64,000 bases of DNA, from the NCBI GenBank assembly GCA_038503075.1, contig JBCAML010000001.1, positions 372,001 to 436,000 on the forward strand, in the 5' to 3' direction. The first letter of the stretch is position 1, and each line of letters starts with the position of its first letter. The position numbers were made by a program, and so were the translations under genes. Positions 26,501 through 37,678 of this stretch are shown here, piece after piece. Under the pieces are notes generated by a model. It saw nothing but the letters and a program-made list of their open reading frames with translations, was not told the origin of the DNA and did no database searches. Source of the DNA: Gyromitra esculenta. Lineage: Eukaryota; Ascomycota; Pezizomycetes; Pezizales; Discinaceae.

Positions 26501-27520
26501 CTTGGATAGAAATATCAACAGCCTAGTTTAATAATAACTACTTTGGCATTGCCTCGCTTCTAGAGCTTGTGAGTGGCTTTTGATCTAAGGGAGAGATTCA
26601 GAGGTTCACAAGTTTCTCCGTTCGGTCAATTGTATTAAATCCCTATCAACTCGCTTGGTGAAATTTGTGGGGGGTGAAGGTGAAGAAGCTAGAATCAGCA
26701 AACAATATATGGAAAGACCATTTACTTCAGCTCCTTCTACTGATTTTACTGAGCTATCTCGAAGGGCTGGTTCTTTGAGCGCGATAGTAGGATGTTGAAA
26801 GTATCTGTATTTCATCACCTTGCGGCTTATTTTCTTAGGGGAGGGTTATATATAATGTCACAGCTGAATATACCTAGGCCTACGTGACACCGAATAAAAT
26901 ATACATATTATAGGCCGGTAATAGCGCTAGGTCTGATGTTGTATTACGTCTTTCAAGTCAAAAATAAATAAATAACCTTTTGTCTAGGGATGACAGAATA
27001 AGACTAGAAAAGAGCCCCAACCATAGATGTATATAACAGTGTGATACGAAATATAAGTACACCTGATATCCATATATATCAGCAACACCGGGCGTGTATG
27101 ATAATTAGACAGGAAAAGTCACTTGAACTGCGTCATTGAAATAGCACCTAGGGTCAGCTAGGATGTCGAATAGGATACAAATAGTATGATTCGAATTCTA
27201 CTAGATACTACGGTGCGACAGTTTTTTTTGTTGGGGAACGTGGGTGTTTTTGAAAGTATAATGATTTGTAATAAATAATAAAATTAATTGTTTGGAGGAG
27301 GATAATATACTAGCATGAAGTCTTTTTATAAGGGCTTCTTTTTTTATTTTATTTTCATGCATGATAGCAAGGTGCTAGGATGCAGATTCAACAATTAAGG
27401 GCATTCATTACTACTTTAATTTAATATACAAATACTTCACCTCCTGGACGCGCAGAACGTCAAACTTAGATCAAAGCAACTTGGTAATCAAGCAAGGGCC
27501 AGATCTCCTTCTTCAATATT
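20560..27520. other. Gene-poor region between medA and POL32
   Basis: Almost 7 kb with no supportable gene. The first 0.8 kb is T-rich and probably the medA 3' UTR and flank. The rest is AT-rich with scattered chance frames. It contains one MITE (24192-24378) and one TACATGTA (26380-26387). No tRNA-like box pair was found. Confidence 0.5.
24192..24378. mobile_element. MITE with 26-bp terminal inverted repeats and TA duplication
   Basis: The left end (from 24192) reads TACAGTGGAGTCTCGATAGT then A-GCATA. The right end (to 24378) is its reverse complement with one mismatch in 26 bases. TA sits at both borders, leaving a 183-bp element with no coding capacity. Ends starting CAGT with TA target duplication are typical of Tc1/mariner/pogo (Fot1-like) elements, so this is probably a non-autonomous derivative. 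Inside the left arm the unit GATAATAGCATA echoes the terminal GATAGTAGCATA, a subterminal repeat that could bind transposase. No transposase gene is in the window. Confidence 0.85.
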
Positions 27521-29630
27521 CTACTTCTTCGCAAAGAATGACATGATATTCCCCTGCCCTGCCGCCGGACCTTTCTTTCCCTTCACAGCTACTCTTGGCT
27601 TTGGCTTTGGGGGTGGTTCTGGTTCATCCTCAGAAAACGATTCCCAAACCGCCTCAGTTTTCGTAACTACATAATTAATGGTGGGCGTTAGTCTCGACCT
27701 CTAGGTTGGGGTGGTGGAAGTTTATCTAGTGACGTACCAATATATCCCTCATCGTCTCGCGCTTGAACCTTCTTCATGATCTTTCTTTTGCCTCTTCTCC
27801 TTCCGCTGGAAGTCATCACCTTAGCTACGGCTCCGTTAGGTTCCTCAGCTTCAGGGGAAGCTTCAATCTTGGCGGCCTTTGCCGGCGGTTCGTTATCCTC
27901 CATGTTGACGTCCGTATGATTGTTAACCCTTGGACATGTTCACGGCTAGAAACTTGGTGCGTGTAGGGGAATAATACCTTCATCATCCTCATCATCATCC
28001 ATCATTCTCCTGAGTTCGTCGTCTCTCGCCTTTCTCTTTTTAGCCTCTTCAGCGTTGTCAAGGGCCGGTTTGGATGGTTCTCCCTCAGATTCCTCTTCTT
28101 CATCATCGCCACTTTCCATTTTTACGTCAGGTTCTAGATGGAACACGAGGATTAGCTACTAGCCATAATCGGAAAAACCAGTATCATGTAGATCACGGTT
28201 AGGATCTTTATTAACCTTCTTCAACTTTCGGGCTCCGAGCGGCCTGTATGGAGTGTTAGTACGCAAGAAACAAAATATAGAATAAGAGTGATTAAATGAA
28301 AACGTACAGAATTAGATTCTGAAAGCGTCTCCGCCGACTTTTTCGGCGCATTTCCCCAAGATGCAAAAAGATTAGATTGAGCCCTCTTAGATTTACTAAC
28401 TGCTGAGGGTGCTGCCTTTTTTGCAGGTACTGTAGAACTGTAGAAGCCACACATATGGTTAATGTGATGGTGGGGGTTTAATAGTGGGAAGTGTGACACA
28501 TACGCTTTGACCATAGGTTTCGTTTCTTTCTCGTCTGCCTTTGTTTCTTCCTTTACCTTTGTGTCCTTTTTTTCTAGTTTTAGTTCCTTGCTAGGTATTA
28601 GTTCCTTCTTTTTCTCCTGGACAGCTAATGTTGATTTTTTTGGCTGCGAGACTGGAGCTGGGGGAGGTCCTCGACCGCTAGTACGCTATAAAATGGTTAG
28701 TAGGTACGGAGATGCTTCTTGGATATTGTGACAAACTTTGGCACTGGGATTCAAAATCGTGCCGTAGGTCGCTCCCATCTTCAGCATGTCTTCGTTTTGA
28801 GATATTTCTAAAACATCGGCAGAGCATCCTGTAAGCGTTGATAAGTTCTACGAAAATATTGAAATTAGTTTTGGATTCTTGAAGGTTGACTACAGGCTTC
28901 AGGCTGGGGACACAAAACCTACTTTTAACGGCACCGGTTCCAAGCTATATATATGTATGCTTAAGATTTTCTCAAACTCAGCCTTGGCAACTTTTATAAA
29001 AGGCACTATTAGTATCGCTAGACCCCGAATCATAGATATCCATACCCTTCCCCATCGTTCCCTTACGAAACAAGAGTTAAACTTACCATCCAAGTCTTCT
29101 TCCTGGCATAATTCAATAACCTTCATCAACTCTTCCTTCTTTTTCTTCTCGTCTTCTGCAGTAATAGTTGTCTGTGTCCCGGGAAACGAACTATCGAACG
29201 GGCTGCACTGCATCTCCGTATCCTTTCCTTCATCATCGCTCCCATCTTGGCCCTTGACTGACGGAAGAGGCTTGCGGAAACCGGTAATGACATAAGTTGC
29301 GTGTATGCAATTGGGTTTGCGGGAATTTTCGTTGGTATAGAAGTCGTAAAGCATCCTATTAGAGGTCACTGTTAATAGGGACAAGTGATGTAGGGAATTC
29401 GAAGAAGTACAAACTCTTTGGCTTTGTTGACGTGGACCTTGAGCTTTCGGCTTAACAGACGATAGGATATCTGTATAGCATCATATTAATTAGCTTGATA
29501 TTCCGGGTTTGCGGTTTCAGTGGGAGTTTGATTCCTCCAGAATCGATCTCCTTAGGCATTAATTAAAAGAACTCACAATACTCCTCTCGCTGAAGAGCGC
29601 AATCTTAAGGAACTTTTGATGGTCTTCCAT
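27521..29630 (-). CDS. POL32: DNA polymerase delta subunit Pol32/POLD3 (11 exons; one junction irregular)
   Basis: This is the non-catalytic subunit that tethers polymerase delta to PCNA. Exons on the minus strand: 29577-29630, 29415-29470, 29087-29355, 28923-28990, 28737-28847, 28504-28685, 28308-28437, 28216-28243, 27978-28133, 27738-27897, 27521-27666. The N-terminus MEDHQKFL, the segment AKEMLYDFYTNENSRKPN, HATYVITGF and ILSIHIYSLEPVPLK are typical of the family's winged-helix domain. The C-terminus has GKRKIMKKV, EAVWESFSEDEPEPP and a PCNA-binding PIP box (QGNIMSFF) four residues from the end. All junctions keep frame except that between 27978 and 27897, where the clear coding frames on each side differ by one base. 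Two MCB boxes lie upstream. It is divergent from HAM1. Confidence 0.9.
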
Positions 29631-30230
29631 AATTGCGCTTGCGGTCTCGCACAAGAAATCGAGAGATCCGCGGCGTTTCACGATATGAAGTCGGGATTCG
29701 AGGAAGTGCTCGTCTCTGTCGCGGCTCAAGTTCGACGCGTCGGGAAACCACTTTAAGTGACGCGTCGTGATACAATGGCATTGTGCAATGAAGGCTACCC
29801 GGAAACTCATCCCGCAAATGCAAGGTCATGAAACATCACTCATGCTCTTACAATTCCTCAATGTAGCTTCAATCAGAGACTCGGAAACTCTAGTAGCGCC
29901 CACTGTATCGATCCCATATATGTCGTGTTCTATTATTGATCTTCAGTTGGATTCTTCAGTTACATAGAACGTATCATCCAGCCACACGCCAGCTTACTGG
30001 CTACACGAAAGAAAACCCTGCGTAGTTATCCCGCCCCTCAGACCCTCGGGTGACCCATCTCTGAGCTGGCACACAAATACTGTCTTAAACTTTTAAGCCT
30101 CAGCCACTCTCCCCCTACTACAAAATACATCAACTTACCGAACCTCTCCTTCCCCATCTCCATCTCCTTCCCCATCTCCAACTTCACATACACAGAGACG
30201 AAATAACGACCCCAAAGACAAGAAATTACG
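29631..30230. promoter_or_regulatory. Divergent promoter region of POL32 and HAM1
   Basis: 600 bases between the two start codons, holding the two MCB boxes near the POL32 side. The HAM1 side is C/T-rich just upstream of its ATG (30110-30190). Confidence 0.5.
29735..29765 (-). promoter_or_regulatory. Two MCB (ACGCGT) cell-cycle boxes upstream of POL32
   Basis: ACGCGT occurs at 29735-29740 and 29760-29765, both as GACGCGTCG, 105-135 bases upstream of the POL32 start. In fungi this box binds MBF (Mbp1/Swi6 type) and drives G1/S expression of replication genes, which suits POL32. They lie about 0.5 kb from the HAM1 start on the other side. Confidence 0.7.
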
Positions 30231-31190
30231 ATGCCTCCTCCAAGATCTCTCCTCTTCGTGACGTCTAACGCCAGCAAGCTTGCTGAGGTGAAAGCAATCT
30301 TGAGTCGAACTGGTGTTGATATCGAGAGCAAGAGCTTTGATATCCCAGAGATTCAGGGGTCGATTGAGGAGATCACCAAGGATAAAGCTAGACGTGCCGC
30401 TGAAAAGGTTTGTTGCTATTTATTGTTGGGGGATGAGACAAGAGAGGATCGGAGGCTGATTGTGCTTAGGTCAATGGCCCTGTTCTCGTTGAGGACACTT
30501 CCCTCTGCTTCAATGCCTTGAAGGGACTTCCAGGACCATATGTGTATGCTTCTTTCCCTTCCTTTTTCGGCGATGGTGAAGTTCAATAGGACTAATATTT
30601 CCACAGCAAGCACTTCCTCAAGGATCTTGGCAAAGATGGACTTGTAAAGATGCTCGCAGCCTACGATGACAAGACTGCACAGGCGGTGTGTACGTTTGCT
30701 TACTGCGAGGGACCTGGCAAAGAGCCAATCCTGTTCGAGGGAAGGACAAATGGGAAAATTGTTAGGCAACGAGGCGAGGGTTCATTTGGTTGGGATCCGA
30801 TCTTCGAGTATGCGGGTGAAACGTAAGAACATCTTGTCTAGTCTACATGAACTCAGTTTCTTTTTGGGATTTATACTGATTTTCTACAGCTATGCGGAAA
30901 TGGACTCATTCAAGAAGAACAAGATCTCCCACCGTTTCAAGGCCCTTGAAAAGCTGAAGGAATGGCTCGAGGGGAAAACCCCCAGTCAAGGTGAAAGGAC
31001 ATCAGCACCAGCACCAGCACCTCAGAGAGTCGATCGCCGGAACTTGGGCGGACATGAAGCCTCTGAGGGAGGAAGCTTCTTCGATGGCTTTGGCGAGGAG
31101 GTGAAAACAAGGGCTATTAGTATTGCTGGTGATGGCATGGGTATCAGAAAGAGTGTTGGGAGGAGCTGGGATGCACATGTTCCTGAATAA
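30231..31190 (+). CDS. HAM1: Inosine triphosphate pyrophosphatase with C-terminal extension
   Basis: It hydrolyses ITP, dITP and XTP to monophosphates, cleaning the nucleotide pool. Four exons join in frame: 30231-30407, 30470-30543, 30607-30822 and 30890-31190 (255 residues). The N-terminal substrate-binding motif [18 protein letters not shown] is clear, followed by [24 protein letters not shown], the turn [10 protein letters not shown] and the family end motif [15 protein letters not shown]. Proteins of the family normally stop near residue 185-195. Here about 70 more residues follow: a Ser/Pro/Ala linker with a short AP repeat, then a Gly-rich stretch ending in WDAHVPE. The extension is in the same exon as the end motif, with no splice signal before it. 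It is convergent with FAP7. Confidence 0.93.
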
Positions 31191-31272
31191 AGAAATTAGA
31201 GCATAATTGTAGGATAAACAAACAGCTCAGGTTTTTTTCTATAGTGTATCTTTATAGTAATTGAAAATGATT

Positions 31273-32013
31273 TCATAATCCGTCTGGATGATCCTGAGAC
31301 CATTGTTCTAACCATGAAGATATTCTTTCGACATTGCTGTCAATCTCGTCTGTGTTATTGCTCTGAAGTTCAACCACAATTTCTTTGTCATACGATTCCC
31401 TAGCCTCTTCGAGGATGACCTGCATGATCTCGGCGTCCAGATTTTCTTGGAGCTTTTTCTCTGCAGCGGTTATTAGTGGATTATCACACGTGAAACAAGG
31501 CTGGAATTCGTTGGAGGGGAGGCAAGCGTACCCGGATAGTTTCTGGATTTGAGCCGATCGTAGAGAATGGTCGAATGGGCCCTTAGCACAACCACCAGGT
31601 CTATCCAGCTCTTGGGGAAAATATCACAGACGTGCCAATCGATGATGTAGCCTCCCTTCTTTACGTCTTCCTCAATTTCGTCGAGAAGCTATATGCTTCT
31701 TTAGCCCCTCCAATGAAAACAGGACAAGTTTGGAAATTGAAAAAAAAACCTTGTCTTCGTCAACGATCCAGCTCTTGAGCTCGTCGTCGTAGCCATCGTG
31801 GCAACTCTTATCCTTGACGATCTGGTTGATGGAAAGGTGCTTGAGGCCGGTTGCTTGGGCGAGGACTTCACAATGACTTGACTTGCCTGTTTTCCCAGTA
31901 GTCCTCAGTTAGCACACTGTTCTTCGTTTTTGTTTCATTTTTTCCATAGTTAAAGAGAACCGACCAACACCAGGAGTTCCAGTAACGATGATATTTGGCT
32001 GTATCCGAGTCAT
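31273..32013 (-). CDS. FAP7: Adenylate kinase isoenzyme 6 homolog (Fap7)
   Basis: Fap7 is a nuclear NTPase needed for the last step of 18S rRNA maturation on the 40S subunit. Four exons join in frame: 31965-32013, 31750-31886, 31532-31688 and 31273-31460 (176 residues; human AK6 is 172). The P-loop GTPGVGKS is at residues 12-19 and is split by the first intron. SINQIVKDKSCHDGYDDEL, the Walker B-like region YIIDWHVCDIFP and the lid region RLKSRNYPEKKLQENLDAEI follow as in the family. The start ATG gives the family N-terminus MTRIQPNIIVTG. Only 82 bases separate its stop from the stop of HAM1, so the two 3' UTRs probably overlap. Confidence 0.95.
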
Positions 32014-32579
32014 TATGAATCGTGTTTAAAAAATCCGTGTTGCTGTGTGTGGCGGGGATGTATGTATGCTCGACCAATGTGGGGAAACCTGCATGGTCCA
32101 AGCTTTCTAAAGGTTTCTTCCCCTTCCCTTTCCTTTCGAGCCGCATGGGGGTGCAATGCGCCCTAACCCTATAACCGGATTAACGTTTTTCCCAGAACAC
32201 GTTTGCTTCCGTGGAATATTCCATAGCAGAAGCGTAGACCGGTTTGACAGGACGGCCACGAGCGACAGGACATGCATAGGGTTGATGGCATCAGTTGGGG
32301 GAGGGGAGGAGAGCTGCCACTTTTCGCGGGGCCATTCGTTTGTTTAGGCAGGCGGGCGAGTGTTGTTGGAACGCGTTGTCTCGAGCTGAGGAAAGTGGAC
32401 CAGGCGGAAGCCGAGGGTACGACACTGAGCCTGAGCTGCTGCGAGAAAAGCACATGTCACGAGTTTGGTTTGTGCCATAATCAGTTAATCATAAGTTTGC
32501 CCCAGGGGAAACCAAACTCCATCATTTCCCGTTCTCGCCCCCCATTCCACCATAGGACTACCTCATCACCATCCATAGC
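32014..32579. promoter_or_regulatory. Divergent promoter region of FAP7 and DPL1
   Basis: 566 bases between the two start codons. The DPL1 side ends in a C-rich leader (32515-32575). No named factor site was recognised. Confidence 0.4.
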
Positions 32580-34524
32580 ATGGCGGGCTCCTCGCGCGTC
32601 CCTGTCTCGTTGCGGAACTTTGCCTCTGCGAAGGCGGCGGCAGCAAGGCGTTCGCCATACGCAGTTTTGAATTTCGATTTGTATGAATCCCTTCTCTCTC
32701 CCTCTCTCTCTTCGAGAGTATCTATTTCTACTATAATTCGCTAAATTTCTTTCCCATTTCGCTGCAGAGTGCGTAACATTGTATTTGCCTACTTCATCCT
32801 TCGCCATTTCCGCCGCGCCGTCAGACGGCTTCGCGGTCGTGGTATTTTGGGGACTATCGTCGATATCTACTCCTGTACACAGCGATATGCCTATGGCGTC
32901 TTCCTCAATTTCCCGGGAATCAAATCGAAGGTGCAGGCGCAGGTGGACGAGGCGCTGAAGAAGGTTGAGGACAAGCTAGTGCCAAAGGGACCGGGGGTGA
33001 TCAGGTATTTGGCATTGCCAAAGGAAGGATTCACGGAGGAACAAGCGAAGGCTGAATTGAAGAAGTACGTGTTCTCTTCGGAAGAGGAATGGGTGGTAGC
33101 AGGGCTAGTTGCTGATGTTTGGGGTGGTGAAGATTGAGCGAGATGGAACATGCATCTTGGGAAGATGGCCATGTTTCTGGGGCTGTCTACCATGGAGGCG
33201 ACGCACTGTTGAATCTACAGAGTGAAGCTTATAGGATGTTTTCTGTCTCTAATCCGTTGCATCCGGATGTCTTTCCGGGCGTGAGGAAGATGGAAGCCGA
33301 GATTGTTGCCATGGTACGGATGCCCAACATCAATGACATCATAGTTCGCTCCCTAATATCTATAGGTTCTTGCTATGTTCAACGCACCTGTTGGCGGTGG
33401 AGGTATCACTACGAGTGGTGGCACTGAGAGCATCTTGATGGCATGTTTGTCTGCTAGAACTAAGGCTTACGTCGAGCGTGGAGTTTCTGAACCTGAAATG
33501 ATTGTTCCTGTCACTGCTCACGCGGCATTTGATAAAGCTGGTCATTACTTTGGTATCACCGTACATCATGTTGCTGTCGATCCAGTAACTCTCAAAGTTG
33601 ATTTGAGAGCTGTCAATCGTCTAGTTAACTACAACACTGTCCTAGTAAGCACCAACCCCAATCCTTTCCCACCCGTTCCATACTAATCACCCCTAGATCG
33701 CCGGCTCTGCTCCTAACTTCCCCCACGGTATAATCGATGACATAGCTGGTCTCTCTAAAATCGCACTCCGCCGCCGTATCCCCCTCCATGTTGATGCCTG
33801 CCTCGGCTCCTTCCTCGTCCCGTTCCTCGAAAAAGCCGGCTTCCCCACCACCCTCTTCGACTTCCGTATCAAAGGCGTCACCTCCATCTCCTGCGATACG
33901 CATAAGTACGGATTCGCCCCGAAGGGTAACAGCGTCCTCCTCTTCCGTACTAAGAAGCTCCGCGCCTATGGTTACTTCGTTACTGCAACCTGGCCTGGTG
34001 GGGTTTATGCTTCCCCGTCCCTTGCCGGCTCTCGTGCTGGTTCCCTCATCGCCGGAACATGGGTATCACTCATGACACAGGGTGAGAGCGGGTATACGAC
34101 TTCATGCCGTGATATTGTTGGTGCAGCGAAGGAAATCGAAGCGGGTATCAAGGAGCGGTTGCAGCCGGACTTATACGTCATGGGCGAACCCATGGTATCG
34201 GTAGTTGCATTTTCGTCGAAAACGATTAATATATACGAGGTCGCCGATGAGATGAGTACCCTCGGATGGCACCTCAACGCGTTGCAGGATCCACCAGCGA
34301 TCCATATTGCGTGCACAAAACCGACAGTCAGTGCGACGGGCCGGTTTTTGGATGATCTAGAGAAGGCGGTTAAGGAGGTCAAATTGAGGGGAGAGAAGAC
34401 TGGAGGCTCGAAAAAGGCAGCGGGGGATACGGCAGCGTTGTACGGGGTTGCGGGAAGTCTGCCGAATAAGAGTGTGATTAATAGTATGGCAATTGGGTTT
34501 ATTGATACGTTGTATAAAGCGTAG
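32580..34524 (+). CDS. DPL1: Sphingosine-1-phosphate lyase
   Basis: A PLP enzyme of the ER that cleaves phosphorylated sphingoid bases to a fatty aldehyde and phosphoethanolamine, the exit step of sphingolipid breakdown. Five exons join in frame: 32580-32680, 32768-33064, 33133-33313, 33366-33644 and 33697-34524 (561 residues). An N-terminal hydrophobic stretch ([11 protein letters not shown]) anchors it. The core shows [15 protein letters not shown], the PLP-phosphate loop [24 protein letters not shown] and the Schiff-base lysine in [13 protein letters not shown] (Lys356). The GTACGT donor at 33065 and the acceptor at 33132 recreate the family segment [17 protein letters not shown]. The DPL1 reading continues through 34080 without an intron. 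Confidence 0.96.
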
Positions 34525-37500
34525 TTGATAAAAGGGTTAGGAAGGGCAGGGTGGTCTGTTTTGATTTGCATCTGCGTTATACGCGCATACACACACAGGG
34601 TTACATCAACCTAACTTTTTCCTTTGTATTTTGGGTTTGGATAGTTCGCTCGCTCAGCATCTATTTCTTTTGTGTATTTTCTTCCACTTTTCGTTTCTAT
34701 TGGGCTTGGGGCTTGGGTTGAGTTGGGGAAGACTAAGAAGTGGAGGCATGGTTACCCGTTATGGGAAAGGAGTATTAAGATTAGTAACTCGACAGAAATA
34801 CATACTTGCGCATATGAAACAACTCCGGTTTGATCTGATCGATTTCCTATTCATGTTCGGGGAAATAGTTGGGGTTTAGCCACTTGCTGGAAACTGGCTT
34901 GCTCTACTCGTGTAGTTCGGATGAGAATCGTTTCACGAACGATCTGGCAGACCTAACGTAGAATATTTTGTTTTGTCTACTAGCTTGTAGTTTCACCGAT
35001 TAACGGTATGGTGATGATAATATTCTAGTGCAATAGCATAGGCTTGACGTGACGAAGTAGCTCAAATGTTTCATTGATTTCTGAGTGCGAGAATATCACA
35101 TGCAACAAAATTTATGACTTGGACAAAACCCCAAAATAGCTCTGCTGAAAATCAAATCCTATCATAATTCTCCATCTGTGTCGCGAATTCTAGGCAACTT
35201 AGCCGTAAAATCCCAGTCAAAATCAGTTGGAGGAATGCGAAATGTCCAGATCTTGGCGATATACGTATTCCCAATTAATCCCTAATACCCGTTCTAACAA
35301 CCTGGTTTTCCCATGTGGTAACGCGATCATAAAACATCACTCGCAAAAAATACCCGAGACTTTAGCTTCTTTCCAAGCTAAACACTGCATAGAGGTAAAG
35401 TCTTCTTATATTTTGATATTTGCTGGATTTCTTATGTGGTGATTTTTCGGGGGCGTTTTAGATGAATATATTAGTTTCCACATGTTCTACATACTTGGGC
35501 TGTAACTAAAACCTGGAATGTGGTTGCAACCGCATGCCTCATCTAAATCTCGATCTGATGCAACTTAACATGTGGAAATCTTTTTCAAAGCTAATTTTAT
35601 ATTTTTACTTCGGTCATGGTCGACTTCATTGCCGTTGAACTGTGGAAATGTGTGTTTGTTGCCAGTGTTGGCTGTCGATGATCTATTCCGAGTTTTTAAT
35701 TACAGCCCAAGTATGCTGCTCACTAATCGTTAGTCTTGAAAATATCTATCATAAGGTGATCAGATAGAATCTCGTGTAGGACTGAGTCTGGCCTCTTGAA
35801 TAACTCTATCTCCATTTATATATCTGGTGCTATGTGTGTGTGGGGGGGGGTTGAGTAAGAGGTTTGAGATACTTGGTGTAAATTACTCTAACGCTTGTAC
35901 AAACACCAAGTTAGCAAAGTCGCAAAAAAACAACGGAATTCGGATACTATGTTTCTAGGGATAATGCGAGATCTCTACGAAGTAAAAGCTCAACGCGATA
36001 CGGGCAAACTCAAGAGGCAAAGAGAAGATTGCCTGTATAAACCATCCCTTTGAATCGCATTAATCATAGCGGGTGCTAGATTCTATTAGCCCTAAGATCA
36101 ACTCCCGTTGAACTGCTGGTTTGTAGATCCCAATTAGCCAATAAGCATCAAGGGTTTGAAATTGGCAATTGGTTGAATAAACGTGTTCACCTTAGTTCAG
36201 ATGTTTTCCATGTCTCTGCTGCTTCTACGGGGTTGCGGTATTTTTGTCGAACTTTGAATAACCTGATTTTGAGTTCCATTCTAGCTATTTCGCCCCCTCG
36301 GTCTATCTTTGCTAGTAAGTCGAAAGCTTGTTTAGACTTGTAAAACGACATCTCTTTGATGATAGCCAGCTTTTTATAGCCATAGTTAAAATATCTCCTG
36401 CTGAAGACGCGTGATAACAACTGATTGTGGGTCTATTATGGGTAGAGTGGTAGCCAGAGCGTAAAAGCTAAATGGAAGTAGATAGTAGATTGAGCAGTTC
36501 GTTAAAAACCACCAAATTTTTAATTTTGTAAAGGGTTGGTATATCTCTGTATATTTGTGTTAATTTGTTCTTGGAATGCTGAGTAGGAGATTGGGGATAT
36601 GTAAGGCTGATGTCGCTTGGTTACATGGCCGAATCTCTGCGTCTTATTCTGTCACTAGAAGCGGTTCGTGGGCTATAGTAGGAGATAACCATATGGCGCC
36701 TTCAGTGCACCTGCAAGCGTAATCGTAACGGGTGTGATCTTCAATAGACATCTAGAACAGTCCATGAATCTGTATCAAGATCTTGCTTAGAATATCTGAG
36801 CATTGTAGGGGAGGGTGTGAGTGTAAGTAGCAAAGATGTATGTGTGTTTGAAGATGGAGATGAAAAGAAGTAAAATATGGAAAAGACTTCGCCTTGACGG
36901 ATAGGCAGAATCTTGACGTTGAATTTGCTGATTGAATAACGTAGGCGTGGATAGGGGATGGGTGGGGTTGTTTAGTGCAGGCTTTGGGTAGAGAAAGCAA
37001 GATGGCTTGGATTGTAGGATGTCTTAGTTTCTTGAGTTGAATGCTTTTAAAGTTTGAGGAAGTTTGTTGTTGCTGGGATAGAGAAGATGGTCGTTTAGGA
37101 GGGGTTATGTGGTTTTAGTTCCTGTCAGAGTCACAGTAGATCACTCGAAAATACTCAAGTAATCACTAGCCCCAGACGTCCGTTCTTTCAGCGCGTTCTT
37201 GTGCCTATTATCTTCTGGAATTTTCAGTCACAGGCTTAACATCATTCCTTGGGGGGAGCAATCTCTGTTCCTGGTTATAGGAGGCTGCTGCTACCAGCCT
37301 TTGATATATCCTGTCCGCCTAGCATCGTATTGTAAGAACCAACATTTCCTGGCCTACGTAACCTCTCTGTGGAAATCTGTCGAGATTCTAGTCCTTGAGC
37401 AAAGCCTCGTGTTTATCTACAAGAAACGGAGCAACTATTATTGGAAAAGGTTCGTCAAACCCAGACAGCATCAGAAAACTCCAAATCATCCTATAAAGTC

Positions 37501-37678
37501 GCCAAATCACCATGCTCAGTCAACGGATAACTCAATAATTTTTATTTATTGATATCACCTTCCACCACTTCTGGAAAACACAAAATATCCATTCTGCGAC
37601 TAGTTCTATACACCGTGCAACATGACTTCTGGCACTGGATTTTATTCAAAGGCTATACAAATTCCTCATTGGAGCAAT
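34525..37678. other. Gene-poor region
   Basis: About 3.2 kb of AT-rich DNA with no supportable gene. It contains a diverged copy of the small dispersed repeat (35068-35131) and a G run after a short GT repeat near 35833-35850. The first 150 bases are the DPL1 3' flank. Confidence 0.5.
35068..35131. repeat. Diverged copy of a small dispersed repeat
   Basis: Aligns with 45684-45749, sharing GTTTCATTG, GAATATCACATGCAAC, TTATG and ACAAAACCC at matching spacing. By eye it is roughly 70% identical. TAGCTC occurs on both flanks and may be a decayed target duplication. Confidence 0.55.

Noticed and set aside
32169..32807. Several overlapping frames around the FAP7-DPL1 interval
   Set aside because: They lie in the shared promoter or on the antisense of DPL1 exon 1 and show no domain.
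33065..33137. Continuation of DPL1 exon 2 as [10 protein letters not shown]...
   Set aside because: The GTACGT donor at 33065 joined to 33133 recreates the conserved [12 protein letters not shown]; reading through gives a stop.
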